In this document: positions 21,159 to 32,669 of the stretch, piece by piece
How the letters are laid out: each line of letters starts with the position of its first letter
Numbering within the stretch: the stretch's first letter is position 1
Assembly: GCA_000934385.1 (NCBI GenBank)
Contig: KN880654.1
Span: 1-39,516 of the forward strand
Source: Cylindrobasidium torrendii FP15055 ss-10
Taxonomy: Eukaryota > Basidiomycota > Agaricomycetes > Agaricales > Physalacriaceae
Length of the DNA: 39,516 bases
Direction of reading: 5' to 3'
Notes under the pieces: generated by a model
What the model was told of the DNA's origin: nothing
Databases searched by the model: none
The model's input: only the letters and a program-made list of their open reading frames with translations
Program-made: the position numbers and the translations under genes

Positions 21159-23462
21159 TTAATCCTCAAGGAAGAAATAGTTGCCCGAGGCTGCATAAAC
21201 ATCAATAATGGGTTCCTATGCAAAGGAGATCAACATACCCTTCTGTTCACGATCCTTCACGGAGTGCCTCTTGTTCACACGCGGGCGGTAGTTCGTGGGG
21301 TCACGACGGAACGTGATCTCCAGTGACGCCAGGAAGCGGTTCATGCCAGAAAGTAGTGTTTGCGGTCTACCATGATATTAGCCACGGAAACAAGCCGACT
21401 GCGAAAAACGTACGGCGTAGCCGTTGCGTCAATGGCGGGAGTGCCCTCAAACACAATAACCCGGTCGGCAAGGTAAGTGGCCATGATGAAATCGTGCTCG
21501 ATGATGAATGCAGTCTTCTTCGCGTGGAGAATGAAGCTAGCACAAGAATTAGACTACGATAAAGAAAACAGTTAAGAGAGACCTACCGCTTGATGACCTT
21601 GCTCGCGATGATACGCTGTTCGGAGTCCAAAAACGAGGAGGGTTCATCGAGGAGGTAAACGTTTGCGGGCATACCTACAACTGTTTAGCCAATGTGACCT
21701 GGGGAAGCAGAAGGCATACCAAGGGCCAAGACAATGGCAACACGCTGCAGTTCACCACCAGATAGCGTCTTCACGTCTTGGTCCATGATGTTCTCCAGGT
21801 TCATGGGCTTGAGAACATCCGTCTGGAATTGTGGATGCATAAAGGCCTGCTTGATGCGCTTGAGCAGCAGCATGCGGACAGAGCCAGGGAATTTTGGCGA
21901 TATTGTTTGAGGCTTCAGCGAGACCGATAAGCTGAGCTTCTCCGTTCCAACGTCGGGCTCGAGTACACCAGCCAGTAACCGCACAAAGGTAGTCTTTCCG
22001 GTACCGTTTTCTCCCAACATGACGATAATTTCAGAGTCGGTGAAACTACCTGCTTCGACCGTGATCTTGAAGCCGCCCAATGTCTTCGACATGGCAGGGT
22101 ACGAATAATGGCGGGTCTTGTCGAGCGCAATCTCCTCTGCGTTCTCGACCATCTTGAATGACAGGGATTCCTCACGGAAGCGCAAGTTCTCCGTGGGTAT
22201 GAAACCATCGAGGAAAATGTTGATACCTGAGCGGCTGTGAGTAAGAATACGCCAGCCACACACGTTTTAGTGTACCTTCTCGGACAGAAGATGGCATCGT
22301 AACGACACCATACATAGAGGGTTTGCCGTACAGACAGCAGACAAAGTCGGACAGATAATCCAGCACTGACAAGTCGTGCTCTACGGCAATAACATAGTTT
22401 GAGGGAGTCAGCAGTTCGCGAATGACCTCAGCAGCTTTGAGACGCTGCTTGATATCGAGATAACTAGACGGCTCGTCGAACATGTACCTTGTCGAATGTG
22501 AGTTACACAACTAGCCAGGAAGGAAGTGCGTACACATCTGCAAGCTGGATACAAGACATGGCGATGGCAAAGCGTTGGAGTTCACCACCGGACAATTGGC
22601 CGACATCGCGTTCCATGACTTTGGTGAGCTCGAGGTCGATGGCTATTTGTTCCTTGTTGTTACGCTCGAGCTTGGAGTCGAGCATTTGGGAAACGGTGAG
22701 GCTCCCTTTGATAGCCCTAGGGATGTGGTCGACGTATTGTGGTTTGATGAGCGCCTTGAGATTATCCTCGAGCACCTTGGTGAAGTAGTTTTGCAGTTCG
22801 GAACCACGGAAGTACTTGAGGATTTCCTGCCAGTCGGGCGGATCCTAGGCTTGCGCATGAGAAGGAATGATGATGGGAAGGAGGATGTGCAGCGTACATC
22901 ATAGCGACCGAGGTTAGGCTTTAGTTTTCCAGCTAGAATTTTGAGTGCAGTGCTCTTTCCGATACCGTTCGTGCCGACAAGACCGAGGACCTGACCAGGT
23001 CGTGGGGTAGGCAGGCGATGTAACTTGAAAGCATTTGCTGTGTATCGGTGGGTGACCTCAGACTCGAGATTGGTGGGCAAATTAATAATGTTGATGGCCT
23101 CAAACGGGCATCTGGACAGCGGGGGCGATGAGGAAGGAGCCGTGATGCACACGCAGGCCACACGCACTTTTTGACACAGATACCACATCCGATGCACAGA
23201 AACTCGGATATGAACGCGATTTTATCAGAGGACTTGACTTCGATGCAAAGCTTGCCTGAGCGTGGATAAGGTAAAGCAGAAATGAGGGCTTTGAGAAGTC
23301 CACGTACCCATGCGTACGACGGGACATGACTGTGATGGGCGTATTAGAAATTTTATGTCGTGGGCCTCGCCAGCGACGCACCTTTTTGCATTCTTGGGCA
23401 CATCGCTTGGGCTTGCAGCGATTTGAGTCTACAATCGCAATGCGGGTGATTTTGTCCGACAT
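21159..23462 (-). CDS. RLI1: RLI1/ABCE1 ribosome-recycling ATPase
   Basis: Eleven exons on the minus strand (23462-23382, 23329-23308, 23255-23168, 23111-22898, 22844-22534, 22487-22276, 22226-21720, 21674-21587, 21536-21414, 21366-21239, 21190-21159) give 601 residues, matching the ~600 of ABCE1. The N-terminus holds the two 4Fe-4S clusters ([17 protein letters not shown] and [12 protein letters not shown]). NBD1 has GTNGIGKST (~110-118), [12 protein letters not shown] and [12 protein letters not shown]2 has [21 protein letters not shown] and LDEPSSFLD. The C-terminus ends GNYFFLED, nearly as in human. The protein splits ribosomal subunits with eRF1/Dom34 after termination and acts in initiation. 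It is essential in most eukaryotes. Exon 2 is only 22 nt. The gene is divergent from ISY1 across 119 bp. Identification is essentially certain. Confidence 0.97.
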
Positions 23463-23581
23463 CCTGGCGGGTAAGACGGTGGTCGGTGACGGAGAGCTGA
23501 AATGTAGCAGCAACTGATGGGATCGGTATGAGCCCTGCCAACCAATCGGTGATCGAAGTTTACTCTTTAGTCTTTACAGTC
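23463..23581. promoter_or_regulatory. Shared RLI1/ISY1 bidirectional promoter
   Basis: Only 119 bp separate the RLI1 ATG (minus) from the ISY1 ATG (plus), so both promoters and both leaders must overlap. It contains no TATA box. The arrangement predicts coupled expression of ribosome recycling and splicing factors, which is inference. Confidence 0.6.
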
Positions 23582-24617
23582 ATGGTACGTGATATAAGCC
23601 CAAGGGACTCGCGTCCTAACGCGTCATACACAGGCCCGTAATGAAGAGAAAGCACAGTCTATGCTCTATCGCTTTCGCGAGGCCCAAGCCGGTGAGCTTG
23701 GGCTTGCAACGCGTTCGGACCGGAGACCGCGCATGGCCAGTGGTTGCAAAAGTATCCGCGACTGCGAACGCTGGAGAGGAGAAATCCTGAGAGAAATCAG
23801 TCGGAAAGTTAGCAAGATTCAAGATGGTGAGCTATGTTTGTTGCGGCCTCCGCAGTTCAACTAACATAGCTTCACAGCGGGTTTATCTGACTACGAAGTA
23901 CGCGACTTGAATGACGAAATCAACAAGCTCCTGCGCGAGAAGCGACACTGGGAGAATCAGCTTGTCGCCCTTGGTGGTGCAAACTACAGGCGAAATGTGG
24001 CCATGCTGGATGATGATGGACGCGAAGTGCCCGGCACGAAGGGATACAAGTGCGTCGCAGAGGTTTTCCACACCTACCCATCCACTGACACGCGTACTAG
24101 ATACTTTGGTCGCGCGAAGGACCTCCCCGGTGTCAAGGAACTCTTCCAGTCACGTAAGGTCGAAGAAGAAGAGGAGGGTCGCGTTTACACATTCTACAAA
24201 AAGTTCCTTAACCAAGGGCCAGCGTACTTTGGTGACCTGGACGAGCAGAACGCGGAGGAGAACCTAGTGGAATTCGAACGTTCGGCAGAGGAAGATGGTT
24301 GGTCCTATTTCCAAGCTCAGATAGTGCCGTTGACCGACTCAAATTCAGAATGGCAAGAAGCATACACCAATCTAAGGGAAGCTTTGGGCCTTCCTGAAGA
24401 TGACCCCGTTCCTCCTATGCCACGACAGCCCACCGAGACCAAACCGAATACAACAGCATCAGAGCAAGAGATGGCTGCGGCGCGCGCTGCAGCTTCGTTC
24501 ATACCCTTTTTGTCTCCAGAAGCCCTCTTGCCGCCCGCAATGCCCACAAAGGCGGAAATGGACACCGTCATGCTCAATCTCTACAAGCAAAAGCTCTCGC
24601 AGGAAGTTTTGGGCTGA
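23582..24617 (+). CDS. ISY1: Pre-mRNA splicing factor ISY1
   Basis: Exons 23582-23584, 23634-23826, 23878-24049 and 24101-24617 give 294 residues, close to human ISY1 (285). The first coding exon is just the start codon, followed by a 49-nt intron with a GTACGT donor and a clear CCTAAC branch point, so the protein begins MARNEEKAQSMLYRFREAQ as in other ISY1 proteins. Further signatures are SIRDCERWRGEILREISRKV, LSDYEVRDLNDEINKLLREK, LGGANYR and GYKYFGRAKDLPGVKELF. ISY1 belongs to the Prp19/NTC complex of the spliceosome and stabilises the first-step catalytic centre. The third intron (24050-24100, 51 nt) is a multiple of three without a stop codon, so its retention would insert 17 residues. 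Identification is firm. Confidence 0.95.
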
Positions 24618-24746
24618 AGGAAGCTGCAATGATCCCGCATTCGGGTTGTATTTTATTGTACATACAGTCTAGGTTCTACGTATCTAATGGATTACAGTTT
24701 TTCATCGTTCTTGTCGTATTCTATATCTTACCAGCATGCCACGAAT

Positions 24747-27691
24747 TTACGCGAAGTCCCAGGCGTGCAGCTTGACCAGCTGTGGGCGACCAGCGAGACT
24801 TTCCACCATTTCCTTTACGTTCATCCACCATGGGTTCAACGGACGGCGATTCTTCATGTCAGCGTGCTGCACCATGTCACGAACGGGCACCCATTTGATG
24901 GATCCAGACTGAATTGTAATGACTGCCGCACTCTCTGGCGACGCCCGAGGGGACGACTGTCCCGAGCTCTGGATCTTCGCCCACTCACGCTCCATGAATG
25001 TCATGCACTTGAGCGACAAGCGAACCGCGCGCGCTCGGTCAATGGGTGACGGAACACCACCTTGGAGGGTATGTCCAAGCTGAGCCGAACGCGAATCGAA
25101 GAGTTGACCACCCTCCTCCTTGAACATCTTGGTCATGACATCCGTCGTGTAGACGTTGGACGAGGCCTCATTTCTAACATGCATTAGAACAAGCTGCTTT
25201 TGATCATGTCTTTGGCTTACTTGATAACAATGCGGCCCTCGCTTTTGCCTTTGGCGTCGAGGTTGTAACGAGCCTTCATAAAGCGTACATCGCGGCGCAG
25301 CGTGTCCAGAGACACGCCGACTTCGGGGGTGTATACCAGGCTGGCACCACACTGGTCAAGAATAGTCAGTCGTGAGACTATATAAGAAGGCAATAGAGCT
25401 TACAGCCAATGCACCCATTGTGGCAATGTAACCACACTTGCCACCCTGCGTTTCCACAACGAAGACACGATTCCGGCTCGCACTGGCGCTCTGCTTGATG
25501 GCATCGCATGCGTCGACGAGTGCGTTCAAACTGGTATCGCTGCCCAAGCTGTACTCAGTCACTGGCACGTTGTTGCTGATGGTCGCGGGCAGGTGGACCA
25601 TTGGAATGTTGAACGACGGATAGTGCTTGCGACCCTCCTCCAGAAGCAACAGGGCACTGAACGCCTCAAAGCCTCCAATGAGCATGATACCCTGGAAGTT
25701 GAACTTTTGGAACTTGGTCGCAATCGCCCCGATGTCCGTGTCGGGCAACATTCGGTTGGTACCAAGCTCAGAGCCGCCGCGCGACATCCATGAATCGACA
25801 CCGAGCCAAGTAAGCTCCTCGATATTGTCGTCCAGTAGACCGCGGAAGCCATTGTAGATGGCGATGGGAGTATGTCCTTGTTGCAGGCAGTAACGAGTAG
25901 CAGCGCGCGTAGCTGCATTCATGCCACCAGCAGGCGCACCCATGCTATTAAAACGGATGAGAAGTCTTCGCGACTATAACGAAGAGAAACATACTGCATG
26001 ATTGCGATGTTCATACGCTGAAAACACAGCTGCTCAGTACGGGTGACTAGATCAAATCATACGGGGCTAGACGTACTTTTGCAGGAGGGAGCACCTTCTC
26101 ATTGCTCAGCACAGATGTTGCGAAGAAGCCGTCAAGGGACTCGCAGAATTCGGGGTCACGAAGAGACATTGCTGTTGCAAAGTCCTTTGCCTCGATAGCG
26201 GTGGACACGGCCTTCGTAGTCGCGACTGCCTCCATAAGGGGGACGCGCGTAATGCTGTTTTCTTGGACCCCAATCATATAAGACGGGGTCTCTGGGGTTG
26301 CTTCGAGCAAGGCTTCAATTGCTTCAATCCCCTGCAGCGTTGGCTGGAAATGAAATTAGTATGTTGAAGAACCTGCCTGGACCCATTGAAGTGAATGCAT
26401 ACCAGAATACGGTCCCAAGCGCAAGGTCGACCACCACGCTGGGTGTGTCCAAGCGTGGTGACGCGGGTATCAAGGCCAAGACGTTCAGTAAGAACATCCT
26501 TGACGTAGTCCGCGCGAATGGGGTTCAGCTCATGGTCGTGAGCGCCTTCAGCAATGATGACAATCGTTTTCCGCTTGCCCACTTCACGGTGCTTTGCGGT
26601 GTGTTAAGACGGAGTTACGACATAAGCCAGCGGTAGACGTACATGGCTAATAGCAGCACACATTTCGTCCTCCCAAGGAGACTTGGGTGGCTTTTCGGGA
26701 ATGAAAATGAAATCGGCTCCCCCGCTACGAAGGGATGAGTAAATGTACTGTTGAAGAGAAATTGTCTTACGCGACACCGGCGAGAAGGGCAAGCCAGCCA
26801 CAATGCCGACCCATGACTTCAAGGACGAAGGCACGGGAGTGGCTGAAAGCGGTCGAGTTGATGTTATCGATAGCCTCGCAAATGCGCTGGAGAGCGGTTG
26901 GTGCGCCTATCGTCAGGTCCGTCATGGACATGTCGTTGTCGATGGACCCAACCAGGCCGACAATTTTGAGATGCGCATGCCTAGTCGCCTGGCTCTCAGT
27001 GACCCGCCCTATATCTCTGGGTCAGACTGAAATTCTGCAGAGGCTTCCAGAACGCACCGAGGCTTTTCAGCTCGTCGACGAGACTAGGCCATTCACTGCG
27101 GAAGATGTCTGCTCCGGTGAGCGAGCCATCTCCTCCACAAACCATAAGGGCGTCGATGCCCTCCTTGATCATGTTATGTGCAGCAGAAAGGCGTCCTTCA
27201 TGGGTCCTGAACGCTGCTGAGCGTGCGGTTCCAATCAATGTACCACCCTATGATCCATCTTCAGCTTTTCGAACTTGAAAAAAATGCATTAACAGACCTC
27301 GGCAAGCCAGTAGCGCACATCATCCCACCCAACGCGCACAATGTAGCGTCCCTTGAGTGAGCGGCCTTTTGTTCCAGCATAGTCACCGAGTCCATTCTTG
27401 AGTAGATCTCCATCTCCGAATCGTAGATTGTCAACAAACTGGGTGTCAACACCGTCCGCCAGCTGGGGGAGATCTTTGTGGGCTGGCGGCGAGTCACCGG
27501 TGTTGCCTCGGACAAGGCCTTCGTAGCCTTCGCGTACAACCCAGGTCTCGCAGCCGCTAAACCGATGGGGTTGGATAACGTGTAGAGAGTATCCAGAGGA
27601 CATACCGGAGAATACCTGTCTTCACCGCGGCGCGAACGACAGCGTTCATGCCAGCGCTATCGCCTCCCGACGTAAGAATCGCAATCTTCAT
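24747..27691 (-). CDS. PFK1: ATP-dependent 6-phosphofructokinase
   Basis: Eleven exons on the minus strand (27691-27606, 27556-27298, 27247-27058, 27014-26771, 26724-26643, 26591-26403, 26343-26077, 26017-25995, 25944-25404, 25351-25221, 25173-24747) give 812 residues, the size of eukaryotic fused-dimer PFK. The catalytic half (~1-400) shows [51 protein letters not shown] and LGHTQRGG. The regulatory half starts near residue 440 ([16 protein letters not shown]) and contains [34 protein letters not shown] and [12 protein letters not shown]. It phosphorylates fructose-6-phosphate in glycolysis and should be under allosteric control by fructose-2,6-bisphosphate and ATP. Exon 8 is only 23 nt. The third intron needs acceptor CAGAG at 27015 to read DIGRVTESQ. 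The stop lies 129 bp from that of ISY1. Confidence 0.95.
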
Positions 27692-28121
27692 GGTGGTCGT
27701 AGTAGTTTAAGTTATGATGGACTTGATTTTGAATATCCAGGCGCTTAAGTAGTGTGGTCGTGAAGTCGAGTTGGGTCCCGGCGGTATGGGCGTGCTTTTG
27801 AAAGTTTGGGCTGGGTATCGATCGTCATGGTCGATGACATCTAGTGGAGACTAGACTCGGCGGACATAGGCAGCATAAATGATTTGAGCATCTGCACGGC
27901 TACCATGCAGCTACTACTACCCTAGTTTCGTCCAACCTACAATCAAATTGAATGGGTCGCAAAAGTGATATTTCAATCGCTTGTGTCTACCAAGGTATAA
28001 ATGCCAATTATTATCGTAAACGTATGCAGTCCCATCCCACGCGTAGTATGTAGAGTCAGTCTAGACACCCTGGCAAAATGTTAATGTTGGGCGGTCAGGA
28101 GCAAGAGGAACGCTACCATGA
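27692..28121. other. Intergenic region: PFK promoter and SEC14 3' end
   Basis: These 430 bp lie upstream of PFK and downstream of SEC14, both on the minus strand. No ORF, repeat or RNA gene is supported. I see no clear TATA box upstream of PFK. Confidence 0.4.
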
Positions 28122-29121
28122 TCACGCTGCGGGCACGTTCCATGGGCCAGCGTCGGACAGAGAACAGGTGCCCTGGCACTCGCAGGTTCCACCGAATTCC
28201 TTGGGCAGATTCTCGACTGGAATTTGTTCGAGGAGCGTGCTCTTGTAGCCGGAACCAAGGATGCTGATTTTGGCAACCGTGACTGCATCAAGCCATGGCT
28301 TGATGAGCGACCACACAGCGCTGAATGCCCAAGGTGCGTTGATAATATAGAATTTGCCCATTGTTTCGGGATATCTGTCTTGGCCGATAGAGGACGCCTT
28401 AGAGACATAATCCTTGACTTGGTAGAAACTGCCCAGCGACACGTTTTGGAGATCCATGATGGTGCACGACGTCTCGACGGGGTGGCCCGCCACCTTGGAA
28501 CAAGCGGGGAGGCGCTCGTTGATGAACCTCTCGTATTCGTAGACAAGGCGTTGGAGCTGGCGTTCTTGCGTGGTGATGGCGTAAAGCTTCTTGATGTCAA
28601 GCAGCCCAAGGCGTTCGATGTAGATTGGCCGGCCATCCTGCATTGCATCAGAGAATGACAAGGAGTGAGGCGCGATTACCCACCTTGTCCTGCTTATGGT
28701 AGTATTGCGGGTAATACTGGTTTACGGCCTCCTTCTCGGTGAAGTCGAAGTTCCTGTCGAGGACGATGAGGAAGGAAGAAGGCGCGCACATTGCACACGC
28801 ACTTCATAATCTCGTCAACGCCGAATTCTTTGCGCCAGTTCTCAAAATCGTGGAGCATGGTCTTTGCGAGGCCGACATCAAATTTGCGCGCACGCAGGAA
28901 TCTGGGAACTCGTTAGCTAGATCAGGCGATGTGAGCGTGTCAACGGACCTGAGAAGCGTTGCATCATCCATGCGCTCGTCGACAAACCATCCCTCTTGCT
29001 TGACTTGAGTCTTGAGTGTGTCAAGAGCGGCGAGCTGAGCCTGTGTGAGGTTGCCCAGTCTGCCGGGCTGAGGCTTGAAGTCGGGGTCTGTGACACCTTC
29101 TGGCATGGGGCTGGCGGACAT
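28122..29121 (-). CDS. SEC14: SEC14 phosphatidylinositol/phosphatidylcholine transfer protein
   Basis: Exons on the minus strand (29121-28949, 28901-28803, 28753-28684, 28637-28122) give 285 residues, typical of Sec14. An N-terminal CRAL-TRIO-N helical region ([16 protein letters not shown], then [17 protein letters not shown]) is followed by the lipid-binding CRAL-TRIO domain: [53 protein letters not shown] and [16 protein letters not shown]. These are the hallmark Sec14 motifs for PI/PC exchange. The protein couples phosphatidylcholine metabolism to phosphoinositide synthesis at the Golgi. The C-terminus is short and Cys-containing ([14 protein letters not shown]). The ATG was chosen because it opens the first exon ([15 protein letters not shown]) in frame. 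The downstream end of MMS2 lies 144 bp upstream on the same strand. Confidence 0.93.
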
Positions 29122-29265
29122 TGCGAACAGTCTAAGATCGAGAGATGATGATGGTGGTGGTGGTAAGAGGTAGACTGTGCATCACAGGGGTTCGGATGAT
29201 TCCATATTGTTGGACTTTGGATTATGTGTGTACGGTACAGATATTCATACAGTAATTACGGCCAT

Positions 29266-29824
29266 TCAGAACGTCGATCCTTCAGCAGGCTGTGGGAGTT
29301 TGCGATTGTGAAACGATGCCATCTCCCTGGGAAGAGTGAGTGCGTGCACGCGTAGATCGAGCACAGACGAACCGGCGCATCTCTACAAGCACCGTTTCGA
29401 GGCTGCTGTTGCGGTTCCAACCACTGAGCACGGGAAGTTTGGATGAATCGACCTTGCCGTCAACCTGGTTGACAAATGGTACATTGACGCGGGATAGAAA
29501 CTGGATGACAGGTGGTGCATCAGGGTAGTTTTCGCCACAGTGGATCTTGAGGCTGTAGATCCGATTCTCGTGCACTGTCTGTAATATCGTGAGCTCATCG
29601 TGTGCAGAGGCGCATCATTGGCGCGTACGTGGCCAGGTCCGATGATGGTCCCGTTCCAATTGCTCATCGAGATATCATCGCCATCCTCAAGACCATATGA
29701 GCACGAGCCATCGCCAATACCCTTCTCTCCCTTCTCTAGTTCTTCGAGTAGCCTGAAATTACGTGGTACTATCCTCCATTAGCCTGCTTGTCGTTGGGCG
29801 GCCACTTGGCGCACCTTTCGCCAT
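29266..29824 (-). CDS. MMS2: MMS2/UEV ubiquitin-conjugating enzyme variant
   Basis: Four exons on the minus strand (29824-29815, 29768-29629, 29578-29373, 29326-29266) give 138 residues, the size of Mms2. The protein begins [20 protein letters not shown] and continues [35 protein letters not shown] and [20 protein letters not shown], ending [12 protein letters not shown]. It has the E2 fold but no catalytic Cys at the usual position, as expected for a UEV. With Ubc13 it builds K63-linked ubiquitin chains on PCNA in error-free DNA-damage tolerance. The first exon has only 10 coding bases. The last donor is GTTCGT, the same unusual class as the donor proposed after the one-base exon of the ABC transporter. 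Without the last splice the frame runs into unrelated sequence. Divergent from HSE1. Confidence 0.95.
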
Positions 29825-29953
29825 CGTGTGAATGCACTATAGCGGGTGATGACTGCAAGCGACTGAGAACGTCACCGGTAATCTCGGCCCGCCCGTCTGA
29901 TGTGTCTAGTCTGGCGTCACAGCCACAAATAGGACAACCTAGCGACTTCCACC
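29825..29953. promoter_or_regulatory. Shared MMS2/HSE1 bidirectional promoter
   Basis: A 129-bp gap separates the two divergent start codons. It must carry both promoters. No TATA box is seen. Both products are ubiquitin-linked (a K63-chain E2 variant and a ubiquitin-binding ESCRT-0 subunit that handles K63-tagged cargo), which makes shared control plausible but not shown. Confidence 0.6.
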
Positions 29954-32669
29954 ATGTTTGGCGGTGGATCTACAAATGCATATGATGATATCGTTAGTAA
30001 GTGCAGCGACAGCCATGCTCAACGTCCTCCGCTAATATACTTAACACAGACAAGACTACCGACGAGAATCTAACCAGCGAGAATTGGGAGTTGATTCTCA
30101 ATCTTTGCGACAAGGTTCAGGATGAGGGCCAGGATGGGTGAGTATCAATCCCGAAATTCCGTGTTGCGACTGCTGACATGGCCTCTAGTGCACGTAACGT
30201 CATCGCCGCCATTCTCAAGCGGATGCAGCATCGAAACCCGAATGTCCAGCTTTACGCTCTTTCGCTAGCAGAGTCTCTCTCGAAGAACTGCGGAATACAA
30301 ATCCACCGTGAAATCGCATCTCGTGCATTCACGCAAGGACTAGAGAAGATCATAACGGACCGAGTGCGTGGAGCTTTGCAAGCCAGCCTCTTCGCTAATC
30401 TCCCGATAGACGAGCCACGAGAAAGTTCGTCAACGCGCCCTTGGCCTGATCGCAATGTGGACGGAGGAGTTCGAGGCGGACCCCACTCTAGGTCTTATGG
30501 AGGAATGTTACAAAGGACTTGAAGCCAAAAGTACGCCAACGCGATAGGCTTTCCGTTGTCGGCTTATTGATATCACCTCAGACTACCGTTTCAAGGCGCC
30601 CGAGGAGCCACTTCCTCCGACCGTGGATGATGAGATTCGACGCAAGGAGGAGGAAGATTTGCAGCGCGTACTTGCCCTCTCGGTACAGGACAAAGGTGGC
30701 CGCGGTGCATGGGATAGTTTCAAGGAACTCTCTGGCACGTCCGCAGTACCCTCCGGCTCTAGTTCGTCATCCCATGGCGGTGGTGGTTACCAGCCTAGTC
30801 ACAACCCTGCGGTTGCCGTGCATTCAGCAAGTCCCGCCCCTCAGCTCCCACAACAGCCAGCATCCGCTCCAATATCTTCGCCTGGTTCACCTGCACCTAC
30901 AAGTGGGATTGTCACCCGTGTTCGTGCGCTGCATACCTTCGAACCAACGGAGCCCGGCGAGCTGGCCTTTGAGAAGGGTGACATTATCAAGGTCGTCGAC
31001 CGCGGCTACAAGGATTGGTGGCGTGGTCAATTCAAAGGCAGGACGGGAATCTTTCCCGTTAACTATGTTGTACGTATCTTCGAGTGACATTCGTTGTTTG
31101 GAAACTGACTACCTATCGCAGGAAGCAATGCCCGAGCCCACCCTTGCCGAGTTGAGTCGAGAGGCGGAGCAAGAGGCTGCAGTTTTTGCGCAGGCGGTCA
31201 ATGTCGAGAAGTTGTTGACTATGCTTCGTGCACTCGATCCGACCAAGGATAACTTGGCCGACAACGAGGAAATTCAAGAGCTCTACCGCTCCAGCATGGC
31301 ATTGCGTCCGAAGATAGTGAAGCTCATCGACAAATACAGCCAGAAGCGCGGTAATTACCTACTGTGACAAACGCTACACGATACTCACTGCCTTCTAGCT
31401 GACCTTGTCTCCATGAATGAGACTTTCGTGCGCGCTCGCACTATCTTCGATCGCATGATGGAAGAGAGCCTTTCACGCCATTACGACCAGCCTAATGGTC
31501 CGTACGGTGCCCCGCAGCAATACCCTCCGCAAGGTTATCCGGCGGGATATACTTCCCAACCCGGTCCTGGTTATCCTGGCGGGCAGTACCCTTACGGCCA
31601 AGGCCAGCAATATGGACCACAACCTCAGGCAGGATATCCAGGCTACAATGGTCCTTCGCCGTACGGGCAGCCCCAGCCCGGCCCGCAGCAACAGCACCAA
31701 GGACAGCCTGTACAGATTGCCCCGCAACATCAGCACACTCAGGGACAGGCTCAGCCTGTCGCGCAGCCTCAGGCGGCTTCTCAGCCTATACCCGCCCAAC
31801 AAGAAGCGCAGCCCCAGCCCCAGCAGCCTCAGATATTCCGTCCGCTGGTTTACGATCCTAAGAAGACTTATTCGGATCCCAATGTACAAGCATGGGCGCA
31901 ATACTATGCACAAGGGGGTACAGACAAGGCCGGCGCGGTGTACTTTATCTCAGTTCCTGGAGTTAGCGAGGATGTACCGCCTCCTCAGGCCGAGGCGCCC
32001 CCGCAGCAGCAGCAGCACTCTTTCCAGCCTCAATCTCAGTCCCAGCCTCAGCCTCAGTCCCAGCCTCAACCGCAGCCTCAGCACCATCGCCAGCTCTCTC
32101 AACCTGCCCTGGAGCCACAGCCGCAGGCAGTTATGCCTTCGGAGCCTGTTCAACAGGCATATGCGCCTCATCAGCCTCCTAGTGCAGAGCGTATTCCGTC
32201 ATACGGCCTTCAGGATAACGGTCCAGTATCTCGATCATCTGTGGATTTACCATCGCCATTCCCTGAGGATGCAGCTGCCCCAACATCTGACAGTGCACCG
32301 TATTCTGCGCCTCCACCTCAGCAACAGTTTATGCCCTCTCCTCACCAGCAATACTCTCCGCCTCCCCAGCATCAGCAGTTCTCATCTCCGCCGCCTCGCC
32401 AGCAGTACGCTTCCCCTGTCCAACAATCGTTTGCACTGCCGTCCCAGTCTTCGAGCCCGCCACAGTCCTTCGCCCCGCCAATCGAGCAGCAACAGCCGGC
32501 CCACTTCAACCAACCTGCACCCTATCCCGAGCGCAGCCCCGTCACAACACCTCAGACACCATCGTGGGTGCTACCGAAAGCCGTGCGCAGTCCAGCATCG
32601 TCGTCATTTGCGCCCCCAGCGGCGCTGGGCGGTGAACCGCCTGCGGGTCATCTGGGAACCCCAGCTTGA
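29954..32669 (+). CDS. HSE1: HSE1, ESCRT-0 subunit (VHS-UIM-SH3-GAT)
   Basis: Seven exons (29954-29996, 30050-30137, 30189-30363, 30410-30530, 30582-31069, 31122-31350, 31399-32669) give 804 residues. A VHS domain (~1-140: NAYDDIVNKTTDENLTSENW, then CGIQIHREIASRAF) is followed by a ubiquitin-interacting motif (EEEDLQRVLALSVQD), an SH3 domain (VRALHTFEPTEPGELAFEKG, then DWWRGQFKGRTGIFPVNYVE) and a GAT-like helical region (~320-410). This is the order in yeast Hse1 and animal STAM, the partner of Vps27 that gathers ubiquitinated cargo on endosomes. Yeast Hse1 has ~450 residues; here a tail of nearly 400 residues is mostly Gln, Pro, Tyr and Ser. Within it, ~525-570 (FRPLVYDPKKTYSDPNVQAW) is an ordered-looking island. 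Identification is firm. Confidence 0.94.
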
